DNA of 64,000 nt from CAVVFX01 sp963747535 (lineage in GTDB: Bacteria > Acidobacteriota > Terriglobia > Bryobacterales > Bryobacteraceae): the NCBI GenBank assembly GCA_963747535.1, contig CAVVFX010000017.1, forward strand, positions 868,001 to 932,000, in the 5' to 3' direction. A program made the position numbers and the translations under genes. Positions 1 to 7,419 of this stretch are shown one piece after another (positions within the stretch are counted from its first letter, which is position 1; each line of letters begins with the position of its first letter). The notes under the pieces were generated by a model. The model saw only the letters and a list, made by a program, of their open reading frames with translations, was not told where the DNA came from and did not search any database.

Positions 1-1
1 G

Positions 2-808
2 CGCGAGATCTTTCAATCCGGTCAACTCGGCAAAGTTGCGCTGTGCCGCACCTATATCGACCGCACCAATCCGTGGCCGGAGTGGCAATTCTATACGGCT
101 TACAACATCATCGAAACGCCTAAAGACGCCAGCCTGGAAACCATCGACTGGGAGCGATGGATCGCGAACGCGCCCAAGCGTCCGTTTGACGTGCAACGCT
201 TTTTCCGCTGGCGCTGCTGGTGGGATTACGGCACCGGTATCGCGGGTGATCTGATGAGTCACCAGTGGGACGGGGTCAATATGATCGTCGGGATGGGTAT
301 CCCGGAAGCGGTCCAGACGATGGGCGGTTTGTACTTCTGGAAAGAAGATCGCGAGGTTCCGGACCAGTGGCACGTGATGATGGAGTACCCCAAAAAGGAC
401 ATGAACGTCACGTTTGCCTGCACGTTCCATAACCGCCATCATGGGACCAATACCTTTATCTGCGGACGCGACGCAAGCATAGAAGTCCACACGGATTGGT
501 GCCGGCTGTACGGTGCCGAATGGAAACCCGATTATGGCAAGAAGGCCGCTGCAACTCGCAAAATGGCGCAGTCGGTGGGCCTGCAGCCGCTGGATATTCC
601 AGTACCTGCGGATTACTCGATGAAGAAAGGCGAGATCGAGGTCACCACGCACATGCGCAATTTCATCGACTGCATTCGTTCGGGCGAAACGCCCCGGTGC
701 GGGATCGATCGCGCGTGGCAGGAGGCCGTGACAGTGGTGATGTCGGTAGAGGCGTACCGGCAGGAACGCAAGGTGCGTTGGGATCCGGTGAACGAGCGGA
801 TCGTGTGA
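2..808 (+). CDS. Gfo/Idh/MocA family oxidoreductase, C-terminal part
   Basis: The reading frame is open from the first bases of the window to a TGA at 806-808, so the 5' part of the gene, including the NAD(P)-binding Rossmann domain, lies outside. The visible 268 residues look like the C-terminal alpha/beta substrate domain of the Gfo/Idh/MocA family. They include a Trp/Arg-rich stretch, the DYGTGIAGDLMSHQWD segment typical of this domain, and a final NFIDCIRSGETPRCGIDRAWQEA helix region that is usual near the end of these proteins. Such enzymes oxidise or isomerise sugars and sugar acids with NAD(P). Substrate unknown; acidobacterial genomes carry dozens of paralogues. No signal peptide can be judged because the start is missing. 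Confidence 0.85.
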   Translation, partial: REIFQSGQLGKVALCRTYIDRTNPWPEWQFYTAYNIIETPKDASLETIDWERWIANAPKRPFDVQRFFRWRCWWDYGTGIAGDLMSHQWDGVNMIVGMGIPEAVQTMGGLYFWKEDREVPDQWHVMMEYPKKDMNVTFACTFHNRHHGTNTFICGRDASIEVHTDWCRLYGAEWKPDYGKKAAATRKMAQSVGLQPLDIPVPADYSMKKGEIEVTTHMRNFIDCIRSGETPRCGIDRAWQEAVTVVMSVEAYRQERKVRWDPVNERIV

Positions 809-916
809 CGGACTTTCAGAGGTATTTGCAAGAGTAACAGCAAGGTCGAGGATTCCTTCGCGGGCGGGAAGAGGCGCCTGAATGGCGGCTGCGGCCAAGA
901 TTGTCCGCCCCACAAT

Positions 917-945
917 TTCACTTGCCCGCGGAGGGCTGCTATGAT
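917..945 (+). promoter_or_regulatory. Putative promoter of the retron RNA
   Basis: TTCACT (917-922) and TATGAT (940-945) are separated by exactly 17 bases and match 4/6 and 5/6 of the sigma-70 -35 and -10 consensus. The expected start of transcription, about 951-953, falls just before the first arm of the 14-bp inverted repeat at 956, as expected if this promoter makes the msr-msd transcript. Inference from spacing only. Confidence 0.45.
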
Positions 946-955
946 GCCCTCGGCG

Positions 956-1114
956 GCGGAATGCTCCAAGCTTGGCTGGATCGAGCCCTTGGTTCGATTG
1001 GGCCTCTCCGGGGTTACCCCGGGGAATCGTGACAAACTCCACATTCGTCGCGTGAGCTTAACTGCTGAGTCGCAGAACTGCTCACGCAAAGTGAGACTCG
1101 TTGGAGCATTCCGC
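956..1114 (+). ncRNA. Predicted retron msr-msd non-coding RNA
   Basis: A perfect 14-bp inverted repeat (GCGGAATGCTCCAA at 956-969 and its exact complement at 1101-1114) encloses 131 bases directly upstream of a retron-type reverse transcriptase, as the a1/a2 repeats do in known retrons. The first arm is followed at once by AGC (969-971), the usual context of the branching guanosine, which would be G970. Two msr-like hairpins with three-base loops follow: 980-998 (8 pairs including one G-U, loop CTT) and 1006-1024 (8 pairs including one G-U, loop TTA). An msd-like hairpin then has an 8-bp stem, 1050-1057 with 1080-1087, and an inner 4-bp stem, 1062-1065 with 1072-1075, across a symmetric internal loop. 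A short outer 3-bp helix (1047-1049/1095-1097) is possible. Order, size and position fit a retron. The exact msr/msd boundary (about 1025-1035) is inferred. Confidence 0.82.
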
Positions 1115-1127
1115 AGCCTTTTTTGCG

Positions 1128-2462
1128 ATGCAAGATTCGTTGCTGTTAGACACGCTCGCCAGTGCCCTTCTCGCCGGCGAACAAACCGTCGAGGGGGTGA
1201 CCGCTCGCGCCAGCCGTACGCTTGGCCGGCGTTGGCGTTGGCTGGGACACCTCGCCCGTCGATATGTCGCCGAATTCGAGGGACGAACACGTCCCCGACA
1301 TCGCGACGTGATTCAGTTCCTGAGAGAGGATCGGGGCCTGGCCGAGGCTTTGGAGAAGTATCCTCACAGAATCAGGGTGGTCGAACGTTGGACCGACGCG
1401 CTGCAAATGCAACCGGTCAGAACGGCTGCCCGCTGGGCTGTTCCGCCGCTTGCATCGGCTGGAGAACTGGCGGAATGGCTGGCGGTCACAACCGGCGAAC
1501 TGGATTGGTTCGCGGACCTGAAAGGACTCGCGTACGGCGCGAAAACCGGTCCCAGACTGCGGCATTATCATTACCGGGTTCGCGCAAAGGGATCCGGCGG
1601 CGTGCGCTTGATCGAGGCGCCCAAGCCGAGGCTGAAGACGATACAGCAGCAGATTCTCAACCGGATACTGGACCAGATCCCGTCCCATCCAGCGGCGCAT
1701 GGATTCTGTAGAGGCCGTTCTATTAAGACATTTGTCACTCCTCATGGGGGCCAGCGAGTACTTCTCAGAATGGACCTCGAGAATTTTTTTCCCTCGATTT
1801 CCGGCGCGCGGATTCAGGCGTTCTTTCGCACGGTAGGATATCCCGAAGCACTGGCCGATGCGCTCGGGGGCGTTTGCACCAATCTTACGCCGCGCGATGT
1901 ATGGCGCGAGCCGGCGTTGGAGTTCGATCCGCGTCAACTCAGGGAGGCATGGGCTCTGTATCGCCAACCCCACCTTCCCCAAGGCGCTCCGACGTCGCCG
2001 GCGCTGGCTAATTTTTGCGCGTATCGCGTCGATTGCCGCCTGACCGGTCTGGCGAAAGCCGCGGGCGCCGTTTACACGCGATACGCGGATGATCTCGCGT
2101 TCTCCGGCGGCGAAGAATTTGAGCGATGCGTGCGGAGGTTCTCGACCCACGTCGCCGCCATTCTGCACGAAGAGGGTTTCAGCGTGCATCACCGCAAGAC
2201 GCGCATCATGCGCCAGGGCGTGCGGCAACATCTGGCAGGCCTGGTTGCCAACCAAAAAGCGAACGTTATGCGGGCTGATTTCGATCTTCTGAAGGCCATA
2301 CTGACGAACTGCGCGCGGTCGGGTCCGGAAAGTCAGAACCGCGAAGGCATCGCTGATTTTCGGGCGCACTTGGATGGGCGGGTGGGGTTTGTGGAGATGA
2401 TCAATCCGTCTAAAGGGGAGCGGCTTCGCGCGATATTCGATCGGATCATGTGGGGCAAATGA
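1128..2462 (+). CDS. Retron-type reverse transcriptase
   Basis: This 444-residue RNA-directed DNA polymerase would copy the adjacent msd RNA into branched msDNA. Visible motifs are DLENFFPS (about 216-223), LPQGAPTSP (283-291) and the catalytic YADDLAFSG (319-327). Retron-specific region X reads FVTPH (202-206) where NAxxH is usual, and region Y reads LAGLVANQKANV (369-380) where VTG is usual. About 125 residues precede the polymerase fold, a long N-terminal extension as in myxobacterial retron RTs. I chose ATG 1128; an in-frame TTG at 1101 would place the start inside the a2 repeat, and neither has a strong ribosome-binding site. The preceding msr-msd RNA supports a retron rather than a group II intron. 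No maturase or endonuclease domain is present. No toxin-like gene follows on the same strand. Confidence 0.92.
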   Translation: MQDSLLLDTLASALLAGEQTVEGVTARASRTLGRRWRWLGHLARRYVAEFEGRTRPRHRDVIQFLREDRGLAEALEKYPHRIRVVERWTDALQMQPVRTAARWAVPPLASAGELAEWLAVTTGELDWFADLKGLAYGAKTGPRLRHYHYRVRAKGSGGVRLIEAPKPRLKTIQQQILNRILDQIPSHPAAHGFCRGRSIKTFVTPHGGQRVLLRMDLENFFPSISGARIQAFFRTVGYPEALADALGGVCTNLTPRDVWREPALEFDPRQLREAWALYRQPHLPQGAPTSPALANFCAYRVDCRLTGLAKAAGAVYTRYADDLAFSGGEEFERCVRRFSTHVAAILHEEGFSVHHRKTRIMRQGVRQHLAGLVANQKANVMRADFDLLKAILTNCARSGPESQNREGIADFRAHLDGRVGFVEMINPSKGERLRAIFDRIMWGK

Positions 2463-2527
2463 AGGATCAGCCCTTTTCTGCACAGTTCGGCAGACCACGG
2501 AAGGCGATGGTCTACGCCACGCTTGGA

Positions 2528-2782
2528 TCAAATCAGACTTATATCGAGTTCCGCAGAATGTTCGGGTTGGGGAGCCACCTTCCCGGCGAGCGGTTCGGGG
2601 AAGAAGATCTCGTCGATTCTCTTCGCGAAGACGCGAGCGATATCGAAGGCCAGCGGTAAGCTGGGGTCATATTTACAGGTCTCGATGGTGTTGATGGTTT
2701 GCCGCGACACACCTAGTTCGTGGGCGAGTCGGGCCTGGGACCAGTCGTTCTCCGCGCGTAGAACCTTGATACGATTTTTCAC
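2528..2782 (-). CDS. XRE-family helix-turn-helix regulator
   Basis: This 84-residue protein is a single Cro/C1-type HTH domain: WSQARLAHELGVSRQTINTIE (about residues 13-33) is the canonical helix-turn-helix. The tail is Pro-rich and short. It starts with GTG at 2782; no strong ribosome-binding site is seen. The gene converges on the reverse transcriptase with 65 bases between the stop codons. Small proteins of this kind (YdaS/YgzD-like) usually repress their own promoter or act as phage or toxin-antitoxin regulators. The AT-rich, repeat-containing upstream region is a plausible operator. Whether it belongs to the retron is open, because the opposite orientation argues against co-transcription. 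Confidence 0.85.
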   Translation of the reverse strand: MKNRIKVLRAENDWSQARLAHELGVSRQTINTIETCKYDPSLPLAFDIARVFAKRIDEIFFPEPLAGKVAPQPEHSAELDISLI

Positions 2783-2821
2783 CGGTAGTCTGGATTAATT
2801 GTATGGTATGTCGGACTTAAT

Positions 2822-2846
2822 GTAAAGCTTACTTTACCATAAGTAA
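2822..2846. promoter_or_regulatory. AT-rich inverted repeats, candidate operator for the XRE regulator
   Basis: Two overlapping perfect 6-bp inverted repeats lie about 40-65 bases upstream of the GTG of the XRE gene: GTAAAG-4-CTTTAC (2822-2837) and TTACTT-6-AAGTAA (2829-2846). The stretch 2790-2860 is markedly AT-rich in a GC-rich window. Such palindromes fit binding of a Cro/C1-type dimer; the link is inferred. Confidence 0.4.
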
Positions 2847-2855
2847 ATAACTATA

Positions 2856-3623
2856 TTAAAGCCGGACGGCCACGATACGCAATCGGCGGTAGTCAATGTG
2901 CCACTTACCATCGTAGAAGAGACTCGGGCGAAGACGGTCCTCGACGCTTGAGATAGCGGCACGGCGTCGATCGGAAGGGATCGTATCGAGCGCCTTTTGC
3001 TGGAACATCAGCAGCCATTGTTCAAGCCCCCTGACGGGATCTTCGAGTTCGGTAGGCCGGTCGAATAGAGTGGCGAAGCGAACTTCGAAGCGTTCGGATT
3101 CGAGGAGGGTCGAGTACTCGCTGACGCTGGGAAAATAGAAGGTGCGGAGCGGATCGCCGGTGCCGGCTTGCATCATAGCTGCGATCACCTGACGGTTGTT
3201 GCCCTTACCGCCCAATTCGGCGACGAAGCGTCCGCCGGGCTTGAGGGCGCGGTAGATCGCCTGAATCACGGGACGCGCGTCGGGGATCCAGTGCAGCGCT
3301 GCGTTGGAGAAGACCGCGTCAAAAGGTTCGCTGACTGCGAGGGTTCGCGCATCGGCCAGTTGGAATTTAAGCTTGGGATAGTTCTGGCGGGCCTGACCGA
3401 TCATGTCAGGGGAACTGTCGACTCCCAGGGTTTCGGCGCCGGATGCGGCGATTTCGGCGGTGAGTTGTCCAGTGCCGCAGCCGAGGTCGAGGATCCGTTC
3501 GCCCGGCTGCGGGTTCAACAGCGGAAGCAGCGCGGCGCCGTATTTCCAGACGAACGCGTGGCCGCCTTCATAGAGACTGGCGTCCCACGCGGAAGATCGG
3601 GGGTTGGACTTTGGGCTATCCAC
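2856..3623 (-). CDS. Class I SAM-dependent methyltransferase
   Basis: A 255-residue Rossmann-fold methyltransferase. Motif I is ILDLGCGTGQLTAEIA, followed by the acidic end of beta-2 (LGVDSSPDMI), motif II region FDAVFSNAALHWI and the LKPGGRFVAELGG post-motif. The set resembles trans-aconitate 2-methyltransferase and related small-molecule methyltransferases; the substrate cannot be named. I chose GTG 3623 because GGAG sits four bases upstream and the codon lies two bases after the murA stop; an upstream in-frame ATG at 3674 would overlap murA by 50 bases. It is the last gene of the lipoprotein-murQ-murA-methyltransferase operon, although its product has no obvious link to peptidoglycan. Confidence 0.85.
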   Translation of the reverse strand: MDSPKSNPRSSAWDASLYEGGHAFVWKYGAALLPLLNPQPGERILDLGCGTGQLTAEIAASGAETLGVDSSPDMIGQARQNYPKLKFQLADARTLAVSEPFDAVFSNAALHWIPDARPVIQAIYRALKPGGRFVAELGGKGNNRQVIAAMMQAGTGDPLRTFYFPSVSEYSTLLESERFEVRFATLFDRPTELEDPVRGLEQWLLMFQQKALDTIPSDRRRAAISSVEDRLRPSLFYDGKWHIDYRRLRIVAVRL

Positions 3624-3624
3624 T

Positions 3625-4881
3625 TTACTCCACGCGCCGGATCTTCGCCCCAACCCCGGCCAGTTTCTCCTCAATCTTTTCGTAGCCGCGATCGATGTGA
3701 TAAACGCGATCGATGACGGTCTCCCCTCTGGCCACCAGCGCGGCGAGCACCAGCGACGCGCTGGCCCGCAAATCGGATGCGATTACGCCCGCTCCCGTCA
3801 GCAGGCTCTTACCTGCAACCATCGCCTGACTTCCTTCGAGGCGGATATTGGCGCCCATCCGCATCAATTCCTGGGCATGCATGAAGCGGTTCTCGAAGAT
3901 GGTCTCGGTGATGAGCGCGATGCCTTCGGCCTGGGTCATCAGCGCCATGTATTGCGCCTGCAGATCGGTGGCGAAGCCCGGGTGCTCCTGGGTCTTCACG
4001 TCGACCGACCGCAGGCTGCCGGTTCCCTTTGCGCGAACGGAAGTCGGGTCTATCTGCTGGACGTCGACGCCGGCCTGTTTCAGCTTCATGGATAGCGCGG
4101 CGAAGTGGTCCGGCACGCAACCGGTGATCAGCAGATCGCCGCCGGTGATGGCGCCGGCGACTATGAATGTCCCGGCTTCGATGCGATCGGGAATGATGGT
4201 GTGGTCTACGCCGCCGAGTTTGGCGACGCCCTGGATCCGAATCGTGGACGTGCCGGCACCTTCGATCCGGGCGCCCATGGCTACGAGCATCTCCGCCAGG
4301 TCGACAACCTCGGGCTCGCGGGCCGCATTTTCCAGTACGGTCTCGCCTTGCGCCAGGACCGCAGCCATCATCAGGTCCTCGGTGCCGGTGACGGTGATCC
4401 GGTCGAACTTTACCTCTGCTCCTTTCAGACCGTCGGGCGCCTGGGCCTCGATGTAGCCGTGCTCCTGGAAGATCCGGGCGCCGAGCGATTCCAGTCCCAT
4501 GATGTGGAGGTTGATGGGACGAGCACCGATGGCGCAACCGCCGGGGAGGGACACGCGGGCGCGGCCGGTCCTGGCTACCAGCGGGCCCAGCACCAGGCTC
4601 GATGCGCGCATCGTCTTGACCAGCTCGTAGGGCGCTTCAGGCGAGACGATTTGCGGCGTGTTGAGGACGACGCAATCGTCCTCTATCACGATCTGCGCGC
4701 CGATGTCGACCAGCAGGCGCTGCATAGTGCGGATGTCGCGCACGCGCGGAATCCGGCGCAGCTTGACTTCACCATCGGTGAGCAAGGCCGCGGCCAGTGC
4801 CGGCAGCGCGGCATTCTTCGATCCGCTGGTGGCGATCTCGCCCTCGAGCCGCGGACCGCCTTCGATAACGAACTTATCCAT
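3625..4881 (-). CDS. murA: UDP-N-acetylglucosamine 1-carboxyvinyltransferase
   Basis: MurA transfers enolpyruvate from PEP to UDP-GlcNAc, the first committed step of peptidoglycan precursor synthesis in the cytoplasm. The 418-residue length is normal for the family. The substrate-binding SGSKNAALP is at 20-27, the catalytic loop PGGCAIGARP carries Cys116 (the fosfomycin-sensitive residue), and the C-terminal DRGYEKIEEKL segment with its Arg is present. The residue after RP(I) in the loop is Asn where Asp is common (RPINLH instead of RPVDLH). The ATG overlaps the murQ stop by eight bases, so the two are translationally linked. Placing murA with murQ joins cell-wall recycling and synthesis in one transcript. 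Confidence 0.96.
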   Translation of the reverse strand: MDKFVIEGGPRLEGEIATSGSKNAALPALAAALLTDGEVKLRRIPRVRDIRTMQRLLVDIGAQIVIEDDCVVLNTPQIVSPEAPYELVKTMRASSLVLGPLVARTGRARVSLPGGCAIGARPINLHIMGLESLGARIFQEHGYIEAQAPDGLKGAEVKFDRITVTGTEDLMMAAVLAQGETVLENAAREPEVVDLAEMLVAMGARIEGAGTSTIRIQGVAKLGGVDHTIIPDRIEAGTFIVAGAITGGDLLITGCVPDHFAALSMKLKQAGVDVQQIDPTSVRAKGTGSLRSVDVKTQEHPGFATDLQAQYMALMTQAEGIALITETIFENRFMHAQELMRMGANIRLEGSQAMVAGKSLLTGAGVIASDLRASASLVLAALVARGETVIDRVYHIDRGYEKIEEKLAGVGAKIRRVE

Positions 4882-5797
4882 TTTTCTCCTCCGGAGTTTC
4901 TAGCGCCCGCGTGATGCGCCCTCCGGCCGCAGCCAGCCGGCCTCGAGCTTGTTCGCACGAACAACCCGTCCGCGACATGACGATGGCAGTTTTGACATCG
5001 CGTCCGGCCGCGAGTAACGACGCGCCTGCCTGATCGTAGGATAAGCCGGTCGCGCCGGCGACGATGCGTTGTGCACGATCCACGAGTTTGGAATTCTTGG
5101 GCTGCACGTTGACCATGAGGTTGCCGTAAACGTAGCCCAGCCGGATGAAGGCGCCGGTGGTCAACATGTTGAGCACCAGTTTGGTCGCGGTGCCGGCTTT
5201 GAGGCGTGTCGATCCGGCGATAATTTCCGGACCGGGGAGCGGAGTGACGGCAATCCGGGCCACGCGCGACAGTTCCGAATCGGGTGTGCAGCTGAGGCCG
5301 ATGGTCACCGCGCCCAGTCGATTGGCCTCGGCGATTGCGCCCAGAACATAGGGCGTGCGGCCGCTGGCTGCGATTCCGCACAGGATGTCGGCCGCGGTGA
5401 ACCCGTGGGCCAGCAGATCTCGCGCGCCGATGGCCGGGTCATCTTCGGTGGCTTCGGTGGCATGGGACAGCGCGGATTCGCCACCCGCGATGATGCCTTG
5501 GACCAGGTCGGGCGACACACCGAAGGTGGGAGGACACTCGGAGGCGTCGAGCACGCCCAGGCGTCCGCTGGTTCCGGCACCGATATAGAACAGCCGGCAA
5601 CCGCGCGTGAACGCGTCCACAATGGCATCTACGGCCCGCGCGATGTCCGGCAGCTCCGGCGTGATCGACTCGGCTACCTTACGGTCTTCATCATTGATGA
5701 CACGCAACATCTCGAGCGTGGGCAAGGCATCGATGCCACGCGAGTGGGGGTTCGCCTGCTCGGTGAGAAGAGCGCACAGCGGCTTGTCAGGCGCCAT
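4874..5797 (-). CDS. murQ: N-acetylmuramic acid 6-phosphate etherase
   Basis: MurQ cleaves the lactyl ether of MurNAc-6-phosphate to give GlcNAc-6-phosphate and D-lactate in peptidoglycan recycling. The 307-residue protein has the SIS-domain phosphosugar loop YIGAGTSGRLGVLDASECPPTFG, the GGESAL segment and a C-terminal helical part typical of MurQ. ATG 5797 is used; the longer open frame to 5890 runs into the lipoprotein gene. Start and upstream stop overlap by one base (TAATG), which indicates coupling with the lipoprotein gene. No MurNAc phosphotransferase or AnmK kinase gene is visible in the window, so the substrate source is not shown. Confidence 0.95.
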   Translation of the reverse strand: MAPDKPLCALLTEQANPHSRGIDALPTLEMLRVINDEDRKVAESITPELPDIARAVDAIVDAFTRGCRLFYIGAGTSGRLGVLDASECPPTFGVSPDLVQGIIAGGESALSHATEATEDDPAIGARDLLAHGFTAADILCGIAASGRTPYVLGAIAEANRLGAVTIGLSCTPDSELSRVARIAVTPLPGPEIIAGSTRLKAGTATKLVLNMLTTGAFIRLGYVYGNLMVNVQPKNSKLVDRAQRIVAGATGLSYDQAGASLLAAGRDVKTAIVMSRTGCSCEQARGRLAAAGGRITRALETPEEKNG

Positions 5798-6390
5798 TAG
5801 TGGAGCGTTCCCATGTATTGACCGGTGCTGGCGTCCACCAGTACGGAATCGGAACTTGTTGCCACGTTCTCGCCCCAGACGATGCGCCATACCGCGTCAG
5901 GAACTTGCTGGTTCAGGGTCAGCTGATAGGTGATCACCATGCCCGGGTGCTCCCCCGCATATTTGGCATCTTTCGTGATCGCGGTCTGATACGCTTCATC
6001 GCTATCGATCTTGACGGCGTCGAAAGGAAAGGTTTTGCCGCTGCCGGACCATGCTTGGGGCTGTTCGTCGCGGACGCCCTCGTGAATGGACGTGCTGATT
6101 TCCGCCGCAGCCCAGGTGTAGGTGCGGGACTGCTGAAGGCTGGGAGAGACAAAGGTGACCTGCCATCCTCCTGCTTTTCCAGGAGCGTCCTTGACCTGGG
6201 TGAAGTGCATGCTGGTCATGTTGGCGATCTGCAGGTCCTGCGCCCACGTGCGGGCGGCGACGAACATTTGTTGCAGCGCGTGGCGTCCGGTCACCGGCTC
6301 CGGCGGCTTCTCCTCTTTTTTGGGTAACGTCGGTTCGGAGCACGAAACGAGGAGTGAGCACGCCGCGGCGATGAGGAGGGTTGATTTCAT
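5797..6390 (-). CDS. Putative lipoprotein of unknown function
   Basis: 197 residues beginning with a lipoprotein signal peptide: MKSTLLIAAACSLLVSC places the lipidated Cys at 17, followed by a Pro/Lys/Glu-rich linker. The mature part contains an HALQQMFVAARTWAQDLQ helix and a beta-rich region. I do not recognise a named family with certainty; similar acidobacterial proteins are annotated only as hypothetical. It is the first gene of the murQ-murA operon, and its stop codon overlaps the murQ start by one base, so a periplasmic or outer-membrane role connected with the cell wall is a reasonable guess and no more. Confidence 0.75.
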   Translation of the reverse strand: MKSTLLIAAACSLLVSCSEPTLPKKEEKPPEPVTGRHALQQMFVAARTWAQDLQIANMTSMHFTQVKDAPGKAGGWQVTFVSPSLQQSRTYTWAAAEISTSIHEGVRDEQPQAWSGSGKTFPFDAVKIDSDEAYQTAITKDAKYAGEHPGMVITYQLTLNQQVPDAVWRIVWGENVATSSDSVLVDASTGQYMGTLH

Positions 6391-7419
6391 GAGGGCCTAC
6401 CCCATTCTGGCATGGGTGGAACTACTGCCGTCACAAGCGGAATTTTGCCGCCAGCCAGATGGCGGGCGAGGTAAAACGGGCGTCGAACGTGACGGCATGC
6501 CGACACCGCATCGCTATCCTCGCGCAAACCCAAGACGGAATACGCCAGACTGCGACCGGCGACCACACACCTAGTAATAGCCAAGGATACTTGAAATCTT
6601 GCGGACTGGAGCTTTCAGCGGTCAGCGATCAGCGGTCAGCTTTTTGGATTAGCACAGTCAGCATGCGTTTCAGTTCTATGGCGCGCGGTGATAATTAAGA
6701 TTCCGGACGGTTCGAGAAGAGATTGTAGACTTGAAATGGACAAAATTATACACTAACGAACAACAGCAACAGAAGAGCGCCTATCGGGGTATTCTCAGGC
6801 GCAACCTCCCGGTTGTTGCACAGGCTCCCGAGCACTGCGTATTGACGTCTACCGGTCGCCACGTCGATATCCCGGGTAATCTGCCGTTGGCGTACATTCG
6901 TCGGCGCTTGCTGTTGTGCTGATGAGCTGCGTGGGCGAAAGTGACAGAAAACAAATACGGGATGGCACTGATGCTCGGGTTGAGTGATGCTGGCATTCAG
7001 CACAAAGGCCACATCATTCCTGCCGCATCTACAATTGACTAACACCTTATTGCTCCTCTTAGCCTTAGCTGAGACATCCCGGCCAGAAGTCGAGCCGGGC
7101 TCCCGTCTCGAGATAATCGACGTCGGTTAACTTGTGAAAACCAAGCGCCGGGTGACACGCACGTCACTCTCGGCGCGGACACCGAAGTCCAAGAGATCAA
7201 CACATCGACCTCCGACTGGAAAGTTGACGCCTCAGGGGTATTATGCAGTACTTCAAGGCGGTGCACGTCTCCGGGTCCGATGGTATTCTTTTGGCAGAGT
7301 CGGTTGCGGAACTCAGCTTTGCCCCAGTAGTGGCACGTAGGTCAGAGGATGTGCTCCTTCTAGTTTCTCGTCAGAATAAAAATCTGGCTTCGTTCAGCCC
7401 TGGCGATGAGGAACTCTCA
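6391..7419. other. 1-kb stretch with no supportable gene
   Basis: Several open frames of 60-100 codons occur on both strands (for example 6387-6584, 6746-7045 and 7039-7266 on the reverse strand), but none has recognisable motifs, a ribosome-binding site and plausible composition together. It separates the divergent lipoprotein operon and the truncated kinase gene, and must hold the lipoprotein-murQ-murA promoter near 6391-6500. It contains a short direct repeat (6616-6640). Confidence 0.6.
6616..6640. repeat. Short direct repeat in an intergenic region
   Basis: The 11-base unit CAGCGGTCAGC occurs at 6616-6626 and again at 6630-6640, with a variant of the same theme (AGCGATCAGC) between. Short GGTCAGC/GATCAGC runs are often found between genes of GC-rich genomes. 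Function unknown. Confidence 0.6.

Noticed and set aside
1101..1127. TTG start of the reverse transcriptase at 1101
   Set aside because: It would put the first codons inside the a2 arm of the retron RNA; ATG 1128 follows it and keeps the RNA intact. Not fully excluded.
1146..2531. Long reverse-strand open frame of 461 codons opposite the reverse transcriptase
   Set aside because: No recognisable domain; it is the antisense shadow of a GC-rich gene.
6616..6640. Repeat cluster as a possible CRISPR or operator array
   Set aside because: Only two short imperfect units without spacers of constant length; too little for either.
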